A DNA stretch of 64,000 nt, taken from contig NZ_PPFB01000001.1 in the NCBI RefSeq assembly GCF_002899455.1, forward strand, positions 5,803,001-5,867,000, given 5' to 3'. Under the pieces are notes generated by a model. That model had not been told where the DNA came from. It did not search any database and saw nothing but the letters and a program-made list of their open reading frames with translations. The position numbers and the translations under genes are program-made. The DNA comes from Streptomyces sp. DH-12 (GTDB lineage Bacteria; Actinomycetota; Actinomycetes; Streptomycetales; Streptomycetaceae). Shown here in pieces: positions 15,711-24,145 of the stretch. How positions within the stretch are numbered: the stretch's first letter is position 1; each line of letters begins with the position of its first letter.

Positions 15711-16502
15711 GTGTCCCTCTCGCGCAGACAGATTGTCGTCGCCGGGGCCGGTGTGCCTCTGGGGGCGGCCGTGAGCGGTACGGCGCACGGCGCCCCGCGC
15801 CGGCGGACGCTCTGGATCGCCGGTGACTCCACCGCCGCCCAGAAGTACGCCGACGCCGCGCCCGAGACGGGGTGGGGGACGGCGTTGCCCTTCCTGCTCC
15901 GGCGCCGTCTTGCCGTCGCCAACCACGCGGTCAACGGGCGGAGTTCCAAGAGCTTCGCCGACGAGGGGCGATTGGACGCGATCCTCGCCGGCATCCGGCC
16001 GGGCGACCTGCTGCTCGTGCAGTTCGCGCACAACGACGAGAAGACCGGCGACCCCAGCCGGTACACCGAGCCCTGGACCACGTACCGGCAGTACCTGCGC
16101 CGGTACCTGGACGGCGCCCGGGCGCGGGGAGCGCGTCCGGTGCTGGCGACCCCGGTGGAGCGGCGGCGGTTCGACGCGGACGGGCGGGCCGTGCCCAGCC
16201 ACGGGGAGTACCCGGCGGCGATGCGGGCGCTGGCCCGGCAGGAGCGGGTCGCGCTGCTCGACGTCCAGGCGCTGTCCCTGGCGCTGTGGCAGGAGCTCGG
16301 GCCCGAGGCGACGCGGACGTACTTCAACTGGACCGACACCGAGCAGGACAACACCCACTTCTCCCCGACGGGCGCGATCGCCGTGGCACGGCTGGTCGCC
16401 CGGGAGCTGCTGCGCACCCGGGTGCTCGCGCCGCACGACGTGCGGCGGCTGGACCAGGAGATCCCCCCGTCGTGGATCACCTGGCCGGAGGCCGCCGCGT
16501 GA
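15711..16502 (+). CDS. Rhamnogalacturonan acetylesterase-like SGNH hydrolase
   Basis: A 263-residue secreted esterase. The N-terminus SLSRRQIVVAGAGV is a twin-arginine signal. SGNH blocks are GDST (Ser40, residues 38-41), the Gly/Asn block NHAVNGRSSK (71-80), FAHNDE (Asn108) and the catalytic pair Asp213/His216 in EQDNTHFSPTG. This block order is that of CE12 rhamnogalacturonan acetylesterases, which remove acetyl groups from pectin backbones. The GTG at 15711 follows AAGGAACA. A pectate lyase gene starts 33 bp after its stop, so both are probably on one transcript. Confidence 0.85.
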   Translation: MSLSRRQIVVAGAGVPLGAAVSGTAHGAPRRRTLWIAGDSTAAQKYADAAPETGWGTALPFLLRRRLAVANHAVNGRSSKSFADEGRLDAILAGIRPGDLLLVQFAHNDEKTGDPSRYTEPWTTYRQYLRRYLDGARARGARPVLATPVERRRFDADGRAVPSHGEYPAAMRALARQERVALLDVQALSLALWQELGPEATRTYFNWTDTEQDNTHFSPTGAIAVARLVARELLRTRVLAPHDVRRLDQEIPPSWITWPEAAA

Positions 16503-16535
16503 CACCCCCCGGACCATGAACAGGAGAGCCGCACC

Positions 16536-17867
16536 ATGAACGCATTCGTATGGCATGTACATGGCAGAAGGGCCGGTGTGCTGGCCGGCTGCACCGCCCT
16601 CGCACTGGCCCTGACCGGTACCGCCGCGCAGGCCCACACCCCCGCGCACGCGCACCGCGACCCCGCACGCCAGACCCTGCCCGCGGGCGACGGCTGGGCG
16701 GCACACGGCACCGGCACCACCGGAGGCGCCGCCGCCGACGCCGCGCACGTCCGCACCGTGACCGACTGGGACCAGTTCACCGCCGCCCTCGCCGAGGGCG
16801 GGGACGCCCCGAAGATCATCAAGGTGAAGGGCACCCTCGACGCCGTCGCCGACGGCTGCGACGCGCTCGCCGCCCCCGGCTACGACTTCGACGCCTACCT
16901 GGAGACGTACGCCCCCGAGACCTGGGGCCTGGACCGGGACCTGGCCGACGAGCCCGACGACAGCCCCGAGGGCCTGCGCCGCGCCTCCGCGGCCAACCAG
17001 GACGCGGCGATCAAGGTGAACGTCCCCTCCAACACCACGATCATCGGCGTCGGCCGCGGCGCCGCCGTCAAGGGCGCCAGCCTCCAGATCAAGGGCGTCG
17101 ACAACGTCATCGTCCGCAACCTCACCCTGGAGAGCCCGGTCGACTGCTTCCCGCAGTGGGACCCGACCGACGGCGACCGCGGCAACTGGAACAGCGAGTA
17201 CGACACCGTCGTCGTGCACGGCTCGACCCACGTGTGGCTGGACCACAACACCTTCACCGACGGCGCGCACCCCGACAGCGCGGCCCCCACCCACTTCGGC
17301 ATGCTCTACCAGCAGCACGACGGCCAACTCGACATCGTCCGGGGCGCGAACCACGTCACCGCCTCCTGGAACGTCTTCACCGAGCACGACAAGACGATCC
17401 TCATCGGCAACAGCGACAGCGAGTCCACCGCCGCGGGCGACCGCGGCAAGCTCAAGGTGACGTTCCACCACAATCTGTTCGAGGACCTCACCGAGCGGAC
17501 CCCGCGCGTCCGTTTCGGGCAGGTCGACGTCTACAACAACCACTTCGTGGCCGGCCCCGGCTACGGCTACAGCTTCGGCATCGGCAAGGAGTCCCAGCTC
17601 GTCGCCGAGCACAACGCGTTCACCCTGCCCCGGGGCATCAGCCCGGCGAAGATCCTCAAGCGATGGAACGACGCGCCGCTCACCGCCCGGCACAACCTGG
17701 TCAACGGCAGGCCGGTCGACCTGATCGCCGTGCACAACGCGGAGGTCCCCGAGGAGACCCTGCGCTCCGGCGCCGGCTGGACGCCCACCCTGCGCAGGAC
17801 CGTGCACCCCGCGTGGGCCGTGCCCGTCCTGGTCGGCCTCGGCGCGGGCGCCGGCCGCCTCCGCTGA
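16536..17867 (+). CDS. Secreted pectate lyase, family PL1
   Basis: A 443-residue secreted lyase. The Sec signal runs to about residue 33 (LALALTGTAAQA). The parallel beta-helix shows the PL1 pattern: NTTIIGVG (166-173), VIVRNLTLE, WLDHNTFTDG (234-243), HDKTILIGNSDS and the catalytic-arginine block RTPRVRFG (321-328). Acidic calcium ligands are expected around 220-240. It cleaves polygalacturonan by beta-elimination outside the cell. AGGAGAG precedes the ATG by 8 nt. A strong hairpin follows 17 bp after the stop. Confidence 0.93.
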   Translation: MNAFVWHVHGRRAGVLAGCTALALALTGTAAQAHTPAHAHRDPARQTLPAGDGWAAHGTGTTGGAAADAAHVRTVTDWDQFTAALAEGGDAPKIIKVKGTLDAVADGCDALAAPGYDFDAYLETYAPETWGLDRDLADEPDDSPEGLRRASAANQDAAIKVNVPSNTTIIGVGRGAAVKGASLQIKGVDNVIVRNLTLESPVDCFPQWDPTDGDRGNWNSEYDTVVVHGSTHVWLDHNTFTDGAHPDSAAPTHFGMLYQQHDGQLDIVRGANHVTASWNVFTEHDKTILIGNSDSESTAAGDRGKLKVTFHHNLFEDLTERTPRVRFGQVDVYNNHFVAGPGYGYSFGIGKESQLVAEHNAFTLPRGISPAKILKRWNDAPLTARHNLVNGRPVDLIAVHNAEVPEETLRSGAGWTPTLRRTVHPAWAVPVLVGLGAGAGRLR

Positions 17868-17884
17868 CCCGCATCCGCCGAACC

Positions 17885-17921
17885 GCCGGTGCGGTCCGCC
17901 CCCACTGCCGACCGCACCGGC
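17885..17921. terminator. Hairpin between PL1 and pectinesterase genes
   Basis: GCCGGTGCGGTC (17885-17896) pairs perfectly with GACCGCACCGGC (17910-17921) across a 13-nt loop. It lies directly after the pectate lyase stop, as a terminator or mRNA-stabilising hairpin would. Confidence 0.7.
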
Positions 17922-17949
17922 CCCCGCCCGTCCCCCAAGGAGCACCCGC

Positions 17950-19056
17950 ATGCCCTCGCCCCTGTCCCGGAGGAACGCCCTGCTGGCCGGCGCCGCGGCC
18001 GGCTCCGCCCTCGCCCTGGCCGCCGCACCCGCCCACGCGCACCGCCGCCCGCGCGGCCCGTTCGGCCGCCACGGCTCGCCGTCCGCGCGGCTCACCCCCA
18101 CCACCCTGTACGTCCACCCGCGCGGCGCCGGCGACTTCACCGGCGTCCAGGCCGCCGTCGACGCCGCCACCGGCCCCGGACGCACCCTCGTCATCGCCCC
18201 CGGCGTCTACCGCGAGACCGTCTCCGTCCCCGCCGACCGCACGGACATGACCTGGATCGGCGCCTGTGACGACGCCCGTGACGTGGTCGTCGTCCACGAC
18301 AACGCGGCCGGCACCCCCAAACCCGGAGGCGGCACCTACGGCACCTCCGGGTCGGCCACCACCACCCTGCGCCCCGACGGCTTCACCGCCCGCCGGATCA
18401 CCTTCGCCAACGACTGGCTGCGCGCCGACCACCCCGGCATCAGCGGCACACAGGCCGTCGCCGTCAAGGTCATGGGCGACCGCAGCGCCTTCTTCGACTG
18501 CCGGTTCCTCGGCCACCAGGACACCCTCTACGCCGACTCGGCGTCCCCGGCCACCGTGGCCCGCCAGTACTTCGCGCGCTGCTACGCCGAGGGCGACGTC
18601 GACTTCGTCTTCGGCCGGGCCACGGCCGTCTTCGAGGACTGCCACTTCCGCACGCTGCTCCGCCCCGACCTGAGCTCCGCCCCCTTCGGCTTCGTCTTCG
18701 CGCCCTCCACCGCCGTCGCCGCCCCGCGGGGCTTCCTGGTCACCCGCAGCCGGATCAGCAGCGAGGCGCCGGACGGCTTCTACAAGCTGGCCCGTCCCTG
18801 GGTGCCCAGCTCCGACCCGACCGCCCGGCCCATGCTCACCGTCCGCGAGACCCGGATCGACGCGGGCATCGACGCGGTCGCCCCGTACGCGAACATGTCG
18901 AGCGGCCATCCCTGGCAGGAGCAGCGCTTCGCCGAGTACCGCAACACCGGACCGGGTGCCGTGATCACCGTGCCGGAGAACCGGCCGCAGCTCGACCGGG
19001 TCCGGGCCGCCTCCCACACCCCGCGGGCCCACCTCGGCGACTGGCGGCCCCGGTGA
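17950..19056 (+). CDS. Secreted pectin methylesterase, family CE8
   Basis: A 368-residue enzyme with a twin-arginine signal (SRRNALLAGAAAG, cleavage near residue 30). The CE8 beta-helix has GDFTGVQAAVDAA (61-73), GTQAVAVKV, GHQDTLYA with acid Asp191, GDVDFVFG with nucleophile Asp218, and ARPW with substrate Arg282. It removes methyl esters from homogalacturonan, creating substrate for the pectate lyases. GGAGCAC lies just upstream of the ATG. Its stop overlaps the next start by 4 nt. Confidence 0.93.
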   Translation: MPSPLSRRNALLAGAAAGSALALAAAPAHAHRRPRGPFGRHGSPSARLTPTTLYVHPRGAGDFTGVQAAVDAATGPGRTLVIAPGVYRETVSVPADRTDMTWIGACDDARDVVVVHDNAAGTPKPGGGTYGTSGSATTTLRPDGFTARRITFANDWLRADHPGISGTQAVAVKVMGDRSAFFDCRFLGHQDTLYADSASPATVARQYFARCYAEGDVDFVFGRATAVFEDCHFRTLLRPDLSSAPFGFVFAPSTAVAAPRGFLVTRSRISSEAPDGFYKLARPWVPSSDPTARPMLTVRETRIDAGIDAVAPYANMSSGHPWQEQRFAEYRNTGPGAVITVPENRPQLDRVRAASHTPRAHLGDWRPR

Positions 19057-20126
19057 CAGCCCCCGTCCCCGGCCCGCCCGGCCTCCACCGGGCGCTCAGG
19101 GACGACCTGCGCTTCCCGCTCGCCTGGGGCACCTCGCCGGTCCGGGACTTCCCCGCGTGGCGGCGGGCGGCCCGGGCCAAGGTCGAGGAACTGCTCGTCG
19201 TGCCCCGCCAGGACGGCCTCCCGTACGCGCCGCGGTACACGGACCGCTCGGAGGCCGACGGCTTCACGCGCGAACTCGTGACCGTCACCCTCACCCGCCA
19301 CACGCGGGTCCGCGGTGCCCTGCTCACCCCGCGGGGCACCGGCCCCTTCCCGGCCGTACTGCTGCTGCACGACCACGGCTCCCGGTTCGACATCGGCAAG
19401 GAGAAGGCCGTCCGGCCCTGGTACGACGACGCCCGGCTCGCCTCCGCCGGGGAATGGGCCGGCCGGCACTTCGACGGCCGCTTCGTCGGGGACGAACTCG
19501 CCCGGCGCGGCCACGTCGTGCTCTGCCTGGACGCCCTCGGCTGGGGCGAGCGCGGGCCCCTCGCCTACGAGCAGCAACAGGCGCTGGCGAGCAACCTCTT
19601 CCACCTCGGCTCCTCGCTCGCCGGACTCCACGCCCGCGAGGACCAGCGGGCCGCGGCCTTCCTGGCGGGACTGGACCGGGTGGACGCGCGCCGGGTCGCC
19701 GCCCTCGGGTTCTCCATGGGCGGCTACCGGGCCTGGCAGGTCGCCGCCCTCAGCGACGACGTCGCGGCCGCGGCGAGCGTGTGCTGGATGACGGGCCTGA
19801 GGGAGATGATGGTCCCCGGCAACAACACGCTGCGCGGGCAGTCGGCGTTCCACATGCTCCACCCCGGGCTCGCCCGGTACCTCGACATCCCCGACGTGGC
19901 GAGCATCGCCGCGCCGAAGCCGATGCTGTTCTTCCACGGCGGACGCGACGCCCTCTTCCCCGCCGGCGGGGTACGGGCCGCGTACGACCGGCTGCGCGCC
20001 GTCTGGCGTTCGTGCGGGGCGGAGGAGCGGCTGCGGCTGAAGACCTGGCCCGAGGCCGGCCACGTCTTCGACGCCGCGATGCAGGACGAGGTGCACGCCT
20101 GGCTCGGCTCCGTCCTGCGCGGCTGA
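19053..20126 (+). CDS. Alpha/beta hydrolase, esterase of the dienelactone/acetylesterase type
   Basis: A 357-residue alpha/beta hydrolase without a signal peptide. The oxyanion region is LLLHDHGSR (about 103-111), the nucleophile is Ser221 in GFSMGGYR, and likely partners are Asp299 in HGGRDALFP and His337 in EAGHVF. A long insert near 111-145 resembles large acetyl-ester or glucuronoyl-ester hydrolases. The GTG start overlaps the pectinesterase stop, so it is co-translated with a secreted de-esterifying enzyme and probably removes acyl groups from imported pectic fragments. Substrate not determinable. Confidence 0.8.
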   Translation: MTAPVPGPPGLHRALRDDLRFPLAWGTSPVRDFPAWRRAARAKVEELLVVPRQDGLPYAPRYTDRSEADGFTRELVTVTLTRHTRVRGALLTPRGTGPFPAVLLLHDHGSRFDIGKEKAVRPWYDDARLASAGEWAGRHFDGRFVGDELARRGHVVLCLDALGWGERGPLAYEQQQALASNLFHLGSSLAGLHAREDQRAAAFLAGLDRVDARRVAALGFSMGGYRAWQVAALSDDVAAAASVCWMTGLREMMVPGNNTLRGQSAFHMLHPGLARYLDIPDVASIAAPKPMLFFHGGRDALFPAGGVRAAYDRLRAVWRSCGAEERLRLKTWPEAGHVFDAAMQDEVHAWLGSVLRG

Positions 20127-20747
20127 TCCGCGCGGCCGAGGACCGGCCGGCCCGCCCCTTCCATGACGCCGGAGCGGCGGGGCGGTCCCCGGTCACCGCC
20201 GTCACGGTGAACCGTGCGGCCCGGGAGCGGGCGTGCCGTGACCGGTGAGGACCGCGCCGGACGCCAGGTCGCGGGCGGTGTCGGCGAAGCACCGCTCGTC
20301 GGCACCGGGGGCGAGGCCCGAGGGCGACGCCCCGGCCGGGGCCCGTGAACAGGGCCCCGAGCGCGGTGACCGGACGGTGCGCCCGGTGCGGTGTCACGGG
20401 GGCTTCCCGGTGGGAGCCGCCGGTGGACGACGCGGCCGGGCGGTCCTCCTGCGTCCGGACGGACGCGGCGACCCGGGACCCCGGGCTCGGGGCCGTGCAG
20501 GGCCGTGTCCGGCTTCGCCGTGCCGCTGGTGGCCGCCGGCCCCGGACACCCGCGCGGAGGACTCCGCACCGGGAAACGCGGACGCCCCCACCGGGCGTGG
20601 GCCGGCGGGGGCGCCCTGACGGCCCTTCGGACGGGGGTCCGAAGGGCCGGGGCTCCGGCGGGTCCGAGGGGGGGTTCGGACGTCGCCGGGACCGGGCCGC
20701 CGGACATCGGGACGGCGGCCCGGAGTCACGTCACGGACGCGGCGGGA
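20127..20747. other. Convergent intergenic region
   Basis: This 621-bp region lies between two genes that end towards each other. The frames in it are low-complexity and have no gene-like composition. It is G/C-rich with many short inverted repeats; the strongest hairpin is listed separately at 20621-20648. Confidence 0.6.
20621..20648. terminator. Bidirectional terminator hairpin
   Basis: GGCCCTTCGGAC (20621-20632) and GTCCGAAGGGCC (20637-20648) form a perfect 12-bp stem with a GGGG loop, in a convergent gap, as expected for a terminator serving both strands. Confidence 0.7.
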
Positions 20748-21578
20748 TCACTTGTAGGTGATGTCCGAGTCCGAGAACTTGCAGTACTTCCCGTCGGGGC
20801 CGGAACCGAGGTCCTTCGGCTCCTTGCCCGAGTTGTTGCCCTGGTAGCGGGTGCAGGTCTTCATCTTCTTCTTGCTGTCGCCGTGGATGCGGATCCCCGA
20901 CAGCGTGGCGGTGTCGCCGTAGTTGGTGTTGATGCCCACGATCGACTTGCCGGGCGCGGTGAGGTCGATGTCCTTCAGCACGATCGTGCGCTTGTACTGC
21001 GTCTTGCAGTTGCCGCAGGAGCGCACCAGCTTGCCGAAGTCCTCGACCTGGAAGCCGCTCACGGTCAGCGTGCCGGCGCCGTTGAACTGCAGCACCTTGT
21101 CGTCGGCCTTCCGCGCGCCGCCGCCGATCACCTTGTACTGCGCCGACGACGACTTGCCCTTGAAGCTGGCGGCGTCCTCGCCGACGTCCAGCCACCACAC
21201 GTTCTCCAGCGTGCAACTGCCCTTGCAGTGCACGCCGTCGGCGGCCGGGGTGCCGATGACGACGTTCTTCAGCGTGGCGCCGTCGGCCAGCTCGAAGATC
21301 GGGTCCTGGCCCTCGTCCTGGCCGTCGCCGCCCAGGGCGCCGGTGCCGTAGAACTTCTTCATGCCGCCGTCGTAGACGCCGGAGACCGGCACGGTCTTCG
21401 ACACCGGCTTGCCGCCGGTGTCCGAGGGCCAGGACGGGGCGGCGCTCGCGGTGGACAGCATCGTCGAGGTGACGATCGCCGCACCCGTGATGCCGAGCGC
21501 GGAGAACCCGGCGATCGCCGCCCGCCTCTTCGCTGTCCGGCGCCGGTGGGAGACGCGCTGTTCGGCTCGTGCAGTCAT
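20748..21578 (-). CDS. Secreted pectate lyase, family PL3
   Basis: A 276-residue secreted enzyme. The basic N-terminus (HRRRTAKRRAAIAG) and hydrophobic segment to about residue 47 form a signal peptide ending in STASA. The mature part shows the small PL3 beta-helix: GVYDGGMKKFYG, DPIFELADGATLKNVVIGTPAADGVHC, CTLENVWWLDVGEDAASFKG and a Lys-rich turn QYKRTIVLKDID. Several Cys pairs suggest disulphides. It cleaves pectate without needing a large substrate. AAGGA is 5 nt before the ATG at 21578. It lies 95 bp downstream of the membrane protein and sigma factor genes on the same strand. Confidence 0.9.
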   Translation of the reverse strand: MTARAEQRVSHRRRTAKRRAAIAGFSALGITGAAIVTSTMLSTASAAPSWPSDTGGKPVSKTVPVSGVYDGGMKKFYGTGALGGDGQDEGQDPIFELADGATLKNVVIGTPAADGVHCKGSCTLENVWWLDVGEDAASFKGKSSSAQYKVIGGGARKADDKVLQFNGAGTLTVSGFQVEDFGKLVRSCGNCKTQYKRTIVLKDIDLTAPGKSIVGINTNYGDTATLSGIRIHGDSKKKMKTCTRYQGNNSGKEPKDLGSGPDGKYCKFSDSDITYK

Positions 21579-21673
21579 GCCATTCCTTGCGTGGAGAGGG
21601 TCTTTGCGTCTCTTGGTCGCCGCCGGAGCGGGAAGGGTTGCCGCCTCTCCGAAGATTTTTTCCGGGCCGGCCG

Positions 21674-22564
21674 TCACGAGTCCCCGTCGTCGGACGAACC
21701 ACCCTCGTCCGCCGCCGCCTTGTCCCCCCGGCGCGCGAAGTCGCCGCCCACGGAGAGCCGCTGCCCACCGGTGGCGGCCGTCGCGGTGTAGCGGTCGTCC
21801 CCGGCGTCCCGGCCGCCGCGCTCGTGGTCGTACTGCCCCGCGAACACCCACTCGCCCGGCGGGACCGCACGGCCCTCCTTGAGCGTCCAGGTGTAGACGA
21901 GGAAGCCGCCCCGCTCCCGGACCGTGAGGTCGAAGTCGGCCTCGGGCAGCGAACGCCAGGCGCCCGTGGAGGCCACCCCCCCGGTCTGCGCGATCCGCAG
22001 TTCCACGGTGAGCGCGGTCAGCCGCTCGGCGGTCTTCAGGGTGACGTTGCTCTGCGCCCAGAACTCGTTGCTGTGCGGGTCCACCGAGCCGTCCGACCAC
22101 AGCGGCCCGTCCTCCACCCCGGCCGGCGGCCGGACGGTGCCGGACGCACTCGGCGTCCCGGCGGACGGGGTGCCGGTGTCCCGCGGCCGGTCCGGGGCGT
22201 CCGGGGCGTCCGGGGAGGGCTCCACCGGCGGCACGGGCGCCCTGCTCGTCGCGCCCGGGGAGGGCGTGGGCGCCGGGACCGGCGAGACGGCCACGTGCCG
22301 CTGCGAAGGCGGCTCGTCGCCCTTCACCGCGGAGGCGACTGCGTAACCGCCCACCGCGAGCACACCGGCCACCGCGGCCGTCGCGCCCGCCATCCGGAGC
22401 CAGCCGAACACCGGCGGGCGCCGGGCCCGGTGGTCCGGCCGGGCCGGGCCGGCCATGCCGCGCTCGATCCGGGCCAGCATGCGCTCCCGGTCGGGCTCGT
22501 GCGCCCCGGCCGCCTCCTGCAGCCGGGCGCGCAGCTCCTCGTGCACGTCCCGCCGCATCGTCAC
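21674..22564 (-). CDS. Membrane protein coupled to sigma factor, candidate sensor or anti-sigma
   Basis: A 296-residue single-pass protein. A cytoplasmic N-terminus of about 55 residues (DVHEELRARLQEAAG, then RMLARIERGM) is followed by one transmembrane helix (about 58-80, AGATAAVAGVLAVGGYAVAS), a Pro/Ser/Thr-rich stalk (about 84-150) and a beta-rich extracytoplasmic domain (about 155-270, NEFWAQSNVTLKTAERLTAL, YTWTLKEGRAVPPGEW). The GTG start overlaps the stop of the sigma factor gene, the usual layout of a cognate pair. No zinc anti-sigma motif is seen. The outer domain might bind carbohydrate; that is inference from its neighbour, a pectate lyase. An ATG at 22558 is an alternative start. 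Confidence 0.75.
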   Translation of the reverse strand: MTMRRDVHEELRARLQEAAGAHEPDRERMLARIERGMAGPARPDHRARRPPVFGWLRMAGATAAVAGVLAVGGYAVASAVKGDEPPSQRHVAVSPVPAPTPSPGATSRAPVPPVEPSPDAPDAPDRPRDTGTPSAGTPSASGTVRPPAGVEDGPLWSDGSVDPHSNEFWAQSNVTLKTAERLTALTVELRIAQTGGVASTGAWRSLPEADFDLTVRERGGFLVYTWTLKEGRAVPPGEWVFAGQYDHERGGRDAGDDRYTATAATGGQRLSVGGDFARRGDKAAADEGGSSDDGDS

Positions 22565-23166
22565 CGGTCCCTTCCCTCGGCCCCGCCGGAGCGTTCGCGC
22601 CTGCCCTCGGCCCTGTCCCCGCGGGCGGCCGCCCCCATCGCCGCGTGCACCCGCTGCGGCACCTCCCGCGCGCCCAGCAGCCGCTGCAGTTCGGCCATCC
22701 CCTTCGAGGTCTGGCTCTTCACCGTACCCACCGAGACGCCCAGGGCCAGCGCGGTGTCCTTCTCCGACAGGTCGAAGGCGTACCGCAGCACCACGCACGC
22801 CCGCTTGCGGAACGGCAGCCGGCGCAGCGCCTCCCGCACGTCCACCACGCCCGCCACGTCGGGATTCTCGGTCCGCTCCTCGCGCTGCGGCCAGAACAGC
22901 GCGATCCGGCGCCGCTCGCGCACCGCGCTGCGGATCCGGGTGCGGGCCAGGTTGGCCACCACGCCCCGGGCGTACGCCACCGGGTGGTCGGCGGCCCGCA
23001 CCCGGTCCCAGCGGTGCCACAGCGCCAGCAGCGCGTCCGCCGCCAGGTCGTCGGCGGCGTCCGCCTCACCGGTCAGCAGATGGGCCAGCCGGGACAGTTC
23101 GGCGTAGTGGCGCTCGAAGAAGGCGTGGAACTCCACGGAGGCGGTGTCGTCGACGACGGTGCCCAT
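22561..23166 (-). CDS. SigE-family ECF RNA polymerase sigma factor
   Basis: A 201-residue sigma-70-family protein. Region 2 (about residues 9-75) has FHAFFERHYAELSRLAHLLTG and ALLALWHRWDRV. Region 4 (about 108-165) has REALRRLPFRKRACVVLRYAFDLSEKDTALALGVSVGTVKS. The opening is typical of the actinobacterial SigE-like subfamily. The ATG at 23166 is chosen because GGGAGGGAAG precedes it; a longer frame from 23295 lacks support. Its stop overlaps the start of the membrane protein gene, which is the likely regulator of its activity. Confidence 0.88.
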   Translation of the reverse strand: MGTVVDDTASVEFHAFFERHYAELSRLAHLLTGEADAADDLAADALLALWHRWDRVRAADHPVAYARGVVANLARTRIRSAVRERRRIALFWPQREERTENPDVAGVVDVREALRRLPFRKRACVVLRYAFDLSEKDTALALGVSVGTVKSQTSKGMAELQRLLGAREVPQRVHAAMGAAARGDRAEGRRERSGGAEGRDR

Positions 23167-23668
23167 GGCTTCCCTCCCCTCGCGGCGGCGTCGGGCGCCC
23201 GGCGGGCACCTGTGTGGCTGTGCGCGTCGTGTGGACGGCGTGTGCGTGTCCGGCGTCGACCGGACGAGATCCGGAGCGTAGCAGTGATCGTTCATGCGTT
23301 CGTGCGGGGGGCCGAACGCCGTCTGACGGGCCGACAGCCGGCTCCGTCCTCCGGGCCCCGCCCGAACTCCGTCCCGGACGGGCGCGGTCCGGCCGGCGCG
23401 CGCCCGTCGGCCCTCCGGCGCAGGGGGCGCTCGTCAGGTCCGGCACCGCGTCCGGCGCGCGGAGGACGACGCCGTTCCCGGTCCGCTCCGCGGCCGGCCC
23501 GGTCGAGCGGATCCCGGGCGCCGGGCGGGTGCGGGCGGAAGAGGACGGGCCGCCCCCGGGGGGAGGGGCGGTCCGTCCGCGCGGACGGCCTTCCGGCCGG
23601 AGGGGTCCGGTCCCCGAACGCGGCCTCCCCCGCCGTCCGGACGGCGCCCGCGGTGCCGCGACGCGCGG
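23167..23668. other. Intergenic region with inverted repeats
   Basis: About 500 bp between the sigma factor start and the acetyltransferase stop. No credible gene is present. CCGTCCGC/GCGGACGG (23573-23588) is a perfect palindrome, and GGGCCGCCCC.../...GGGGCGGTCC around 23547-23573 can pair; either could end the acetyltransferase transcript. The sigma factor promoter must lie towards its left end. Confidence 0.5.
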
Positions 23669-24142
23669 TCAGCCCTCCAGTTCCAGCACCAGCTCGCCGG
23701 TCTCCTCGCCCCGCCCCGGCGCGTACGCCGTGGCCTCCCCGGTGACGTGGAAACCGCACTTGTGCAGCACCCGCAGCGACCCCGCGTTGTCGGCGGCCAC
23801 GCGCGCGTACAGCGGTCGGTCGGTCACCTCCGCCAGCAGCAGGCGCAGCGCGGTCGTGGCGATGTCCCTGCCCCAGTGGGCGCGGTCGATCCAGTACGTC
23901 ACCTCGCGCTCGCCCCCCTCGCCGTAGACGGAGGCGGTACCCACCACGTCACCGTCCGCGAGCACGGTGCGCGCCACGATCCCGGGGGAGCTGCGGATGT
24001 GCGCCCAGTGCGCGTCGAAGCGGTCCCGGTCGGCCGGGTCCTCCGGGGTGAAGGCGGCCATCCGCACCGCCTCCGGGTCGTTCATCTGCCGGTAGAAGAC
24101 GGGCAGGTCGCTGTCGTGCACCGGGCGCAGGGCGATGTCCAC
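23669..24142 (-). CDS. GNAT-family N-acetyltransferase
   Basis: A 157-residue acetyltransferase resembling the RimJ/RimL side of the GNAT fold. Visible are the N-terminal RPVHDSDLPVFYRQMNDPEAVRM, the substrate strand VVGTASVYG, the HWGRDIATTALRLLL block that carries the acetyl-CoA loop, and ADNAGSLRVLHKCGF, the classic motif B (residues 118-132). The acceptor is unknown. It ends 3 bp after the iclR gene on the same strand and is probably co-transcribed with it. Confidence 0.85.
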   Translation of the reverse strand: MDIALRPVHDSDLPVFYRQMNDPEAVRMAAFTPEDPADRDRFDAHWAHIRSSPGIVARTVLADGDVVGTASVYGEGGEREVTYWIDRAHWGRDIATTALRLLLAEVTDRPLYARVAADNAGSLRVLHKCGFHVTGEATAYAPGRGEETGELVLELEG

Positions 24143-24145
24143 GGG

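Noticed and set aside
20245..20729. Small frames in the gap after the 19053 hydrolase gene
   Set aside because: Pro/Arg/Gly-rich on both strands, no ribosome site, and a strong terminator hairpin inside.
23292..23759. Minus-strand frame upstream of the sigma factor gene
   Set aside because: Low-complexity composition and overlap with the acetyltransferase 3' end; no protein motif.
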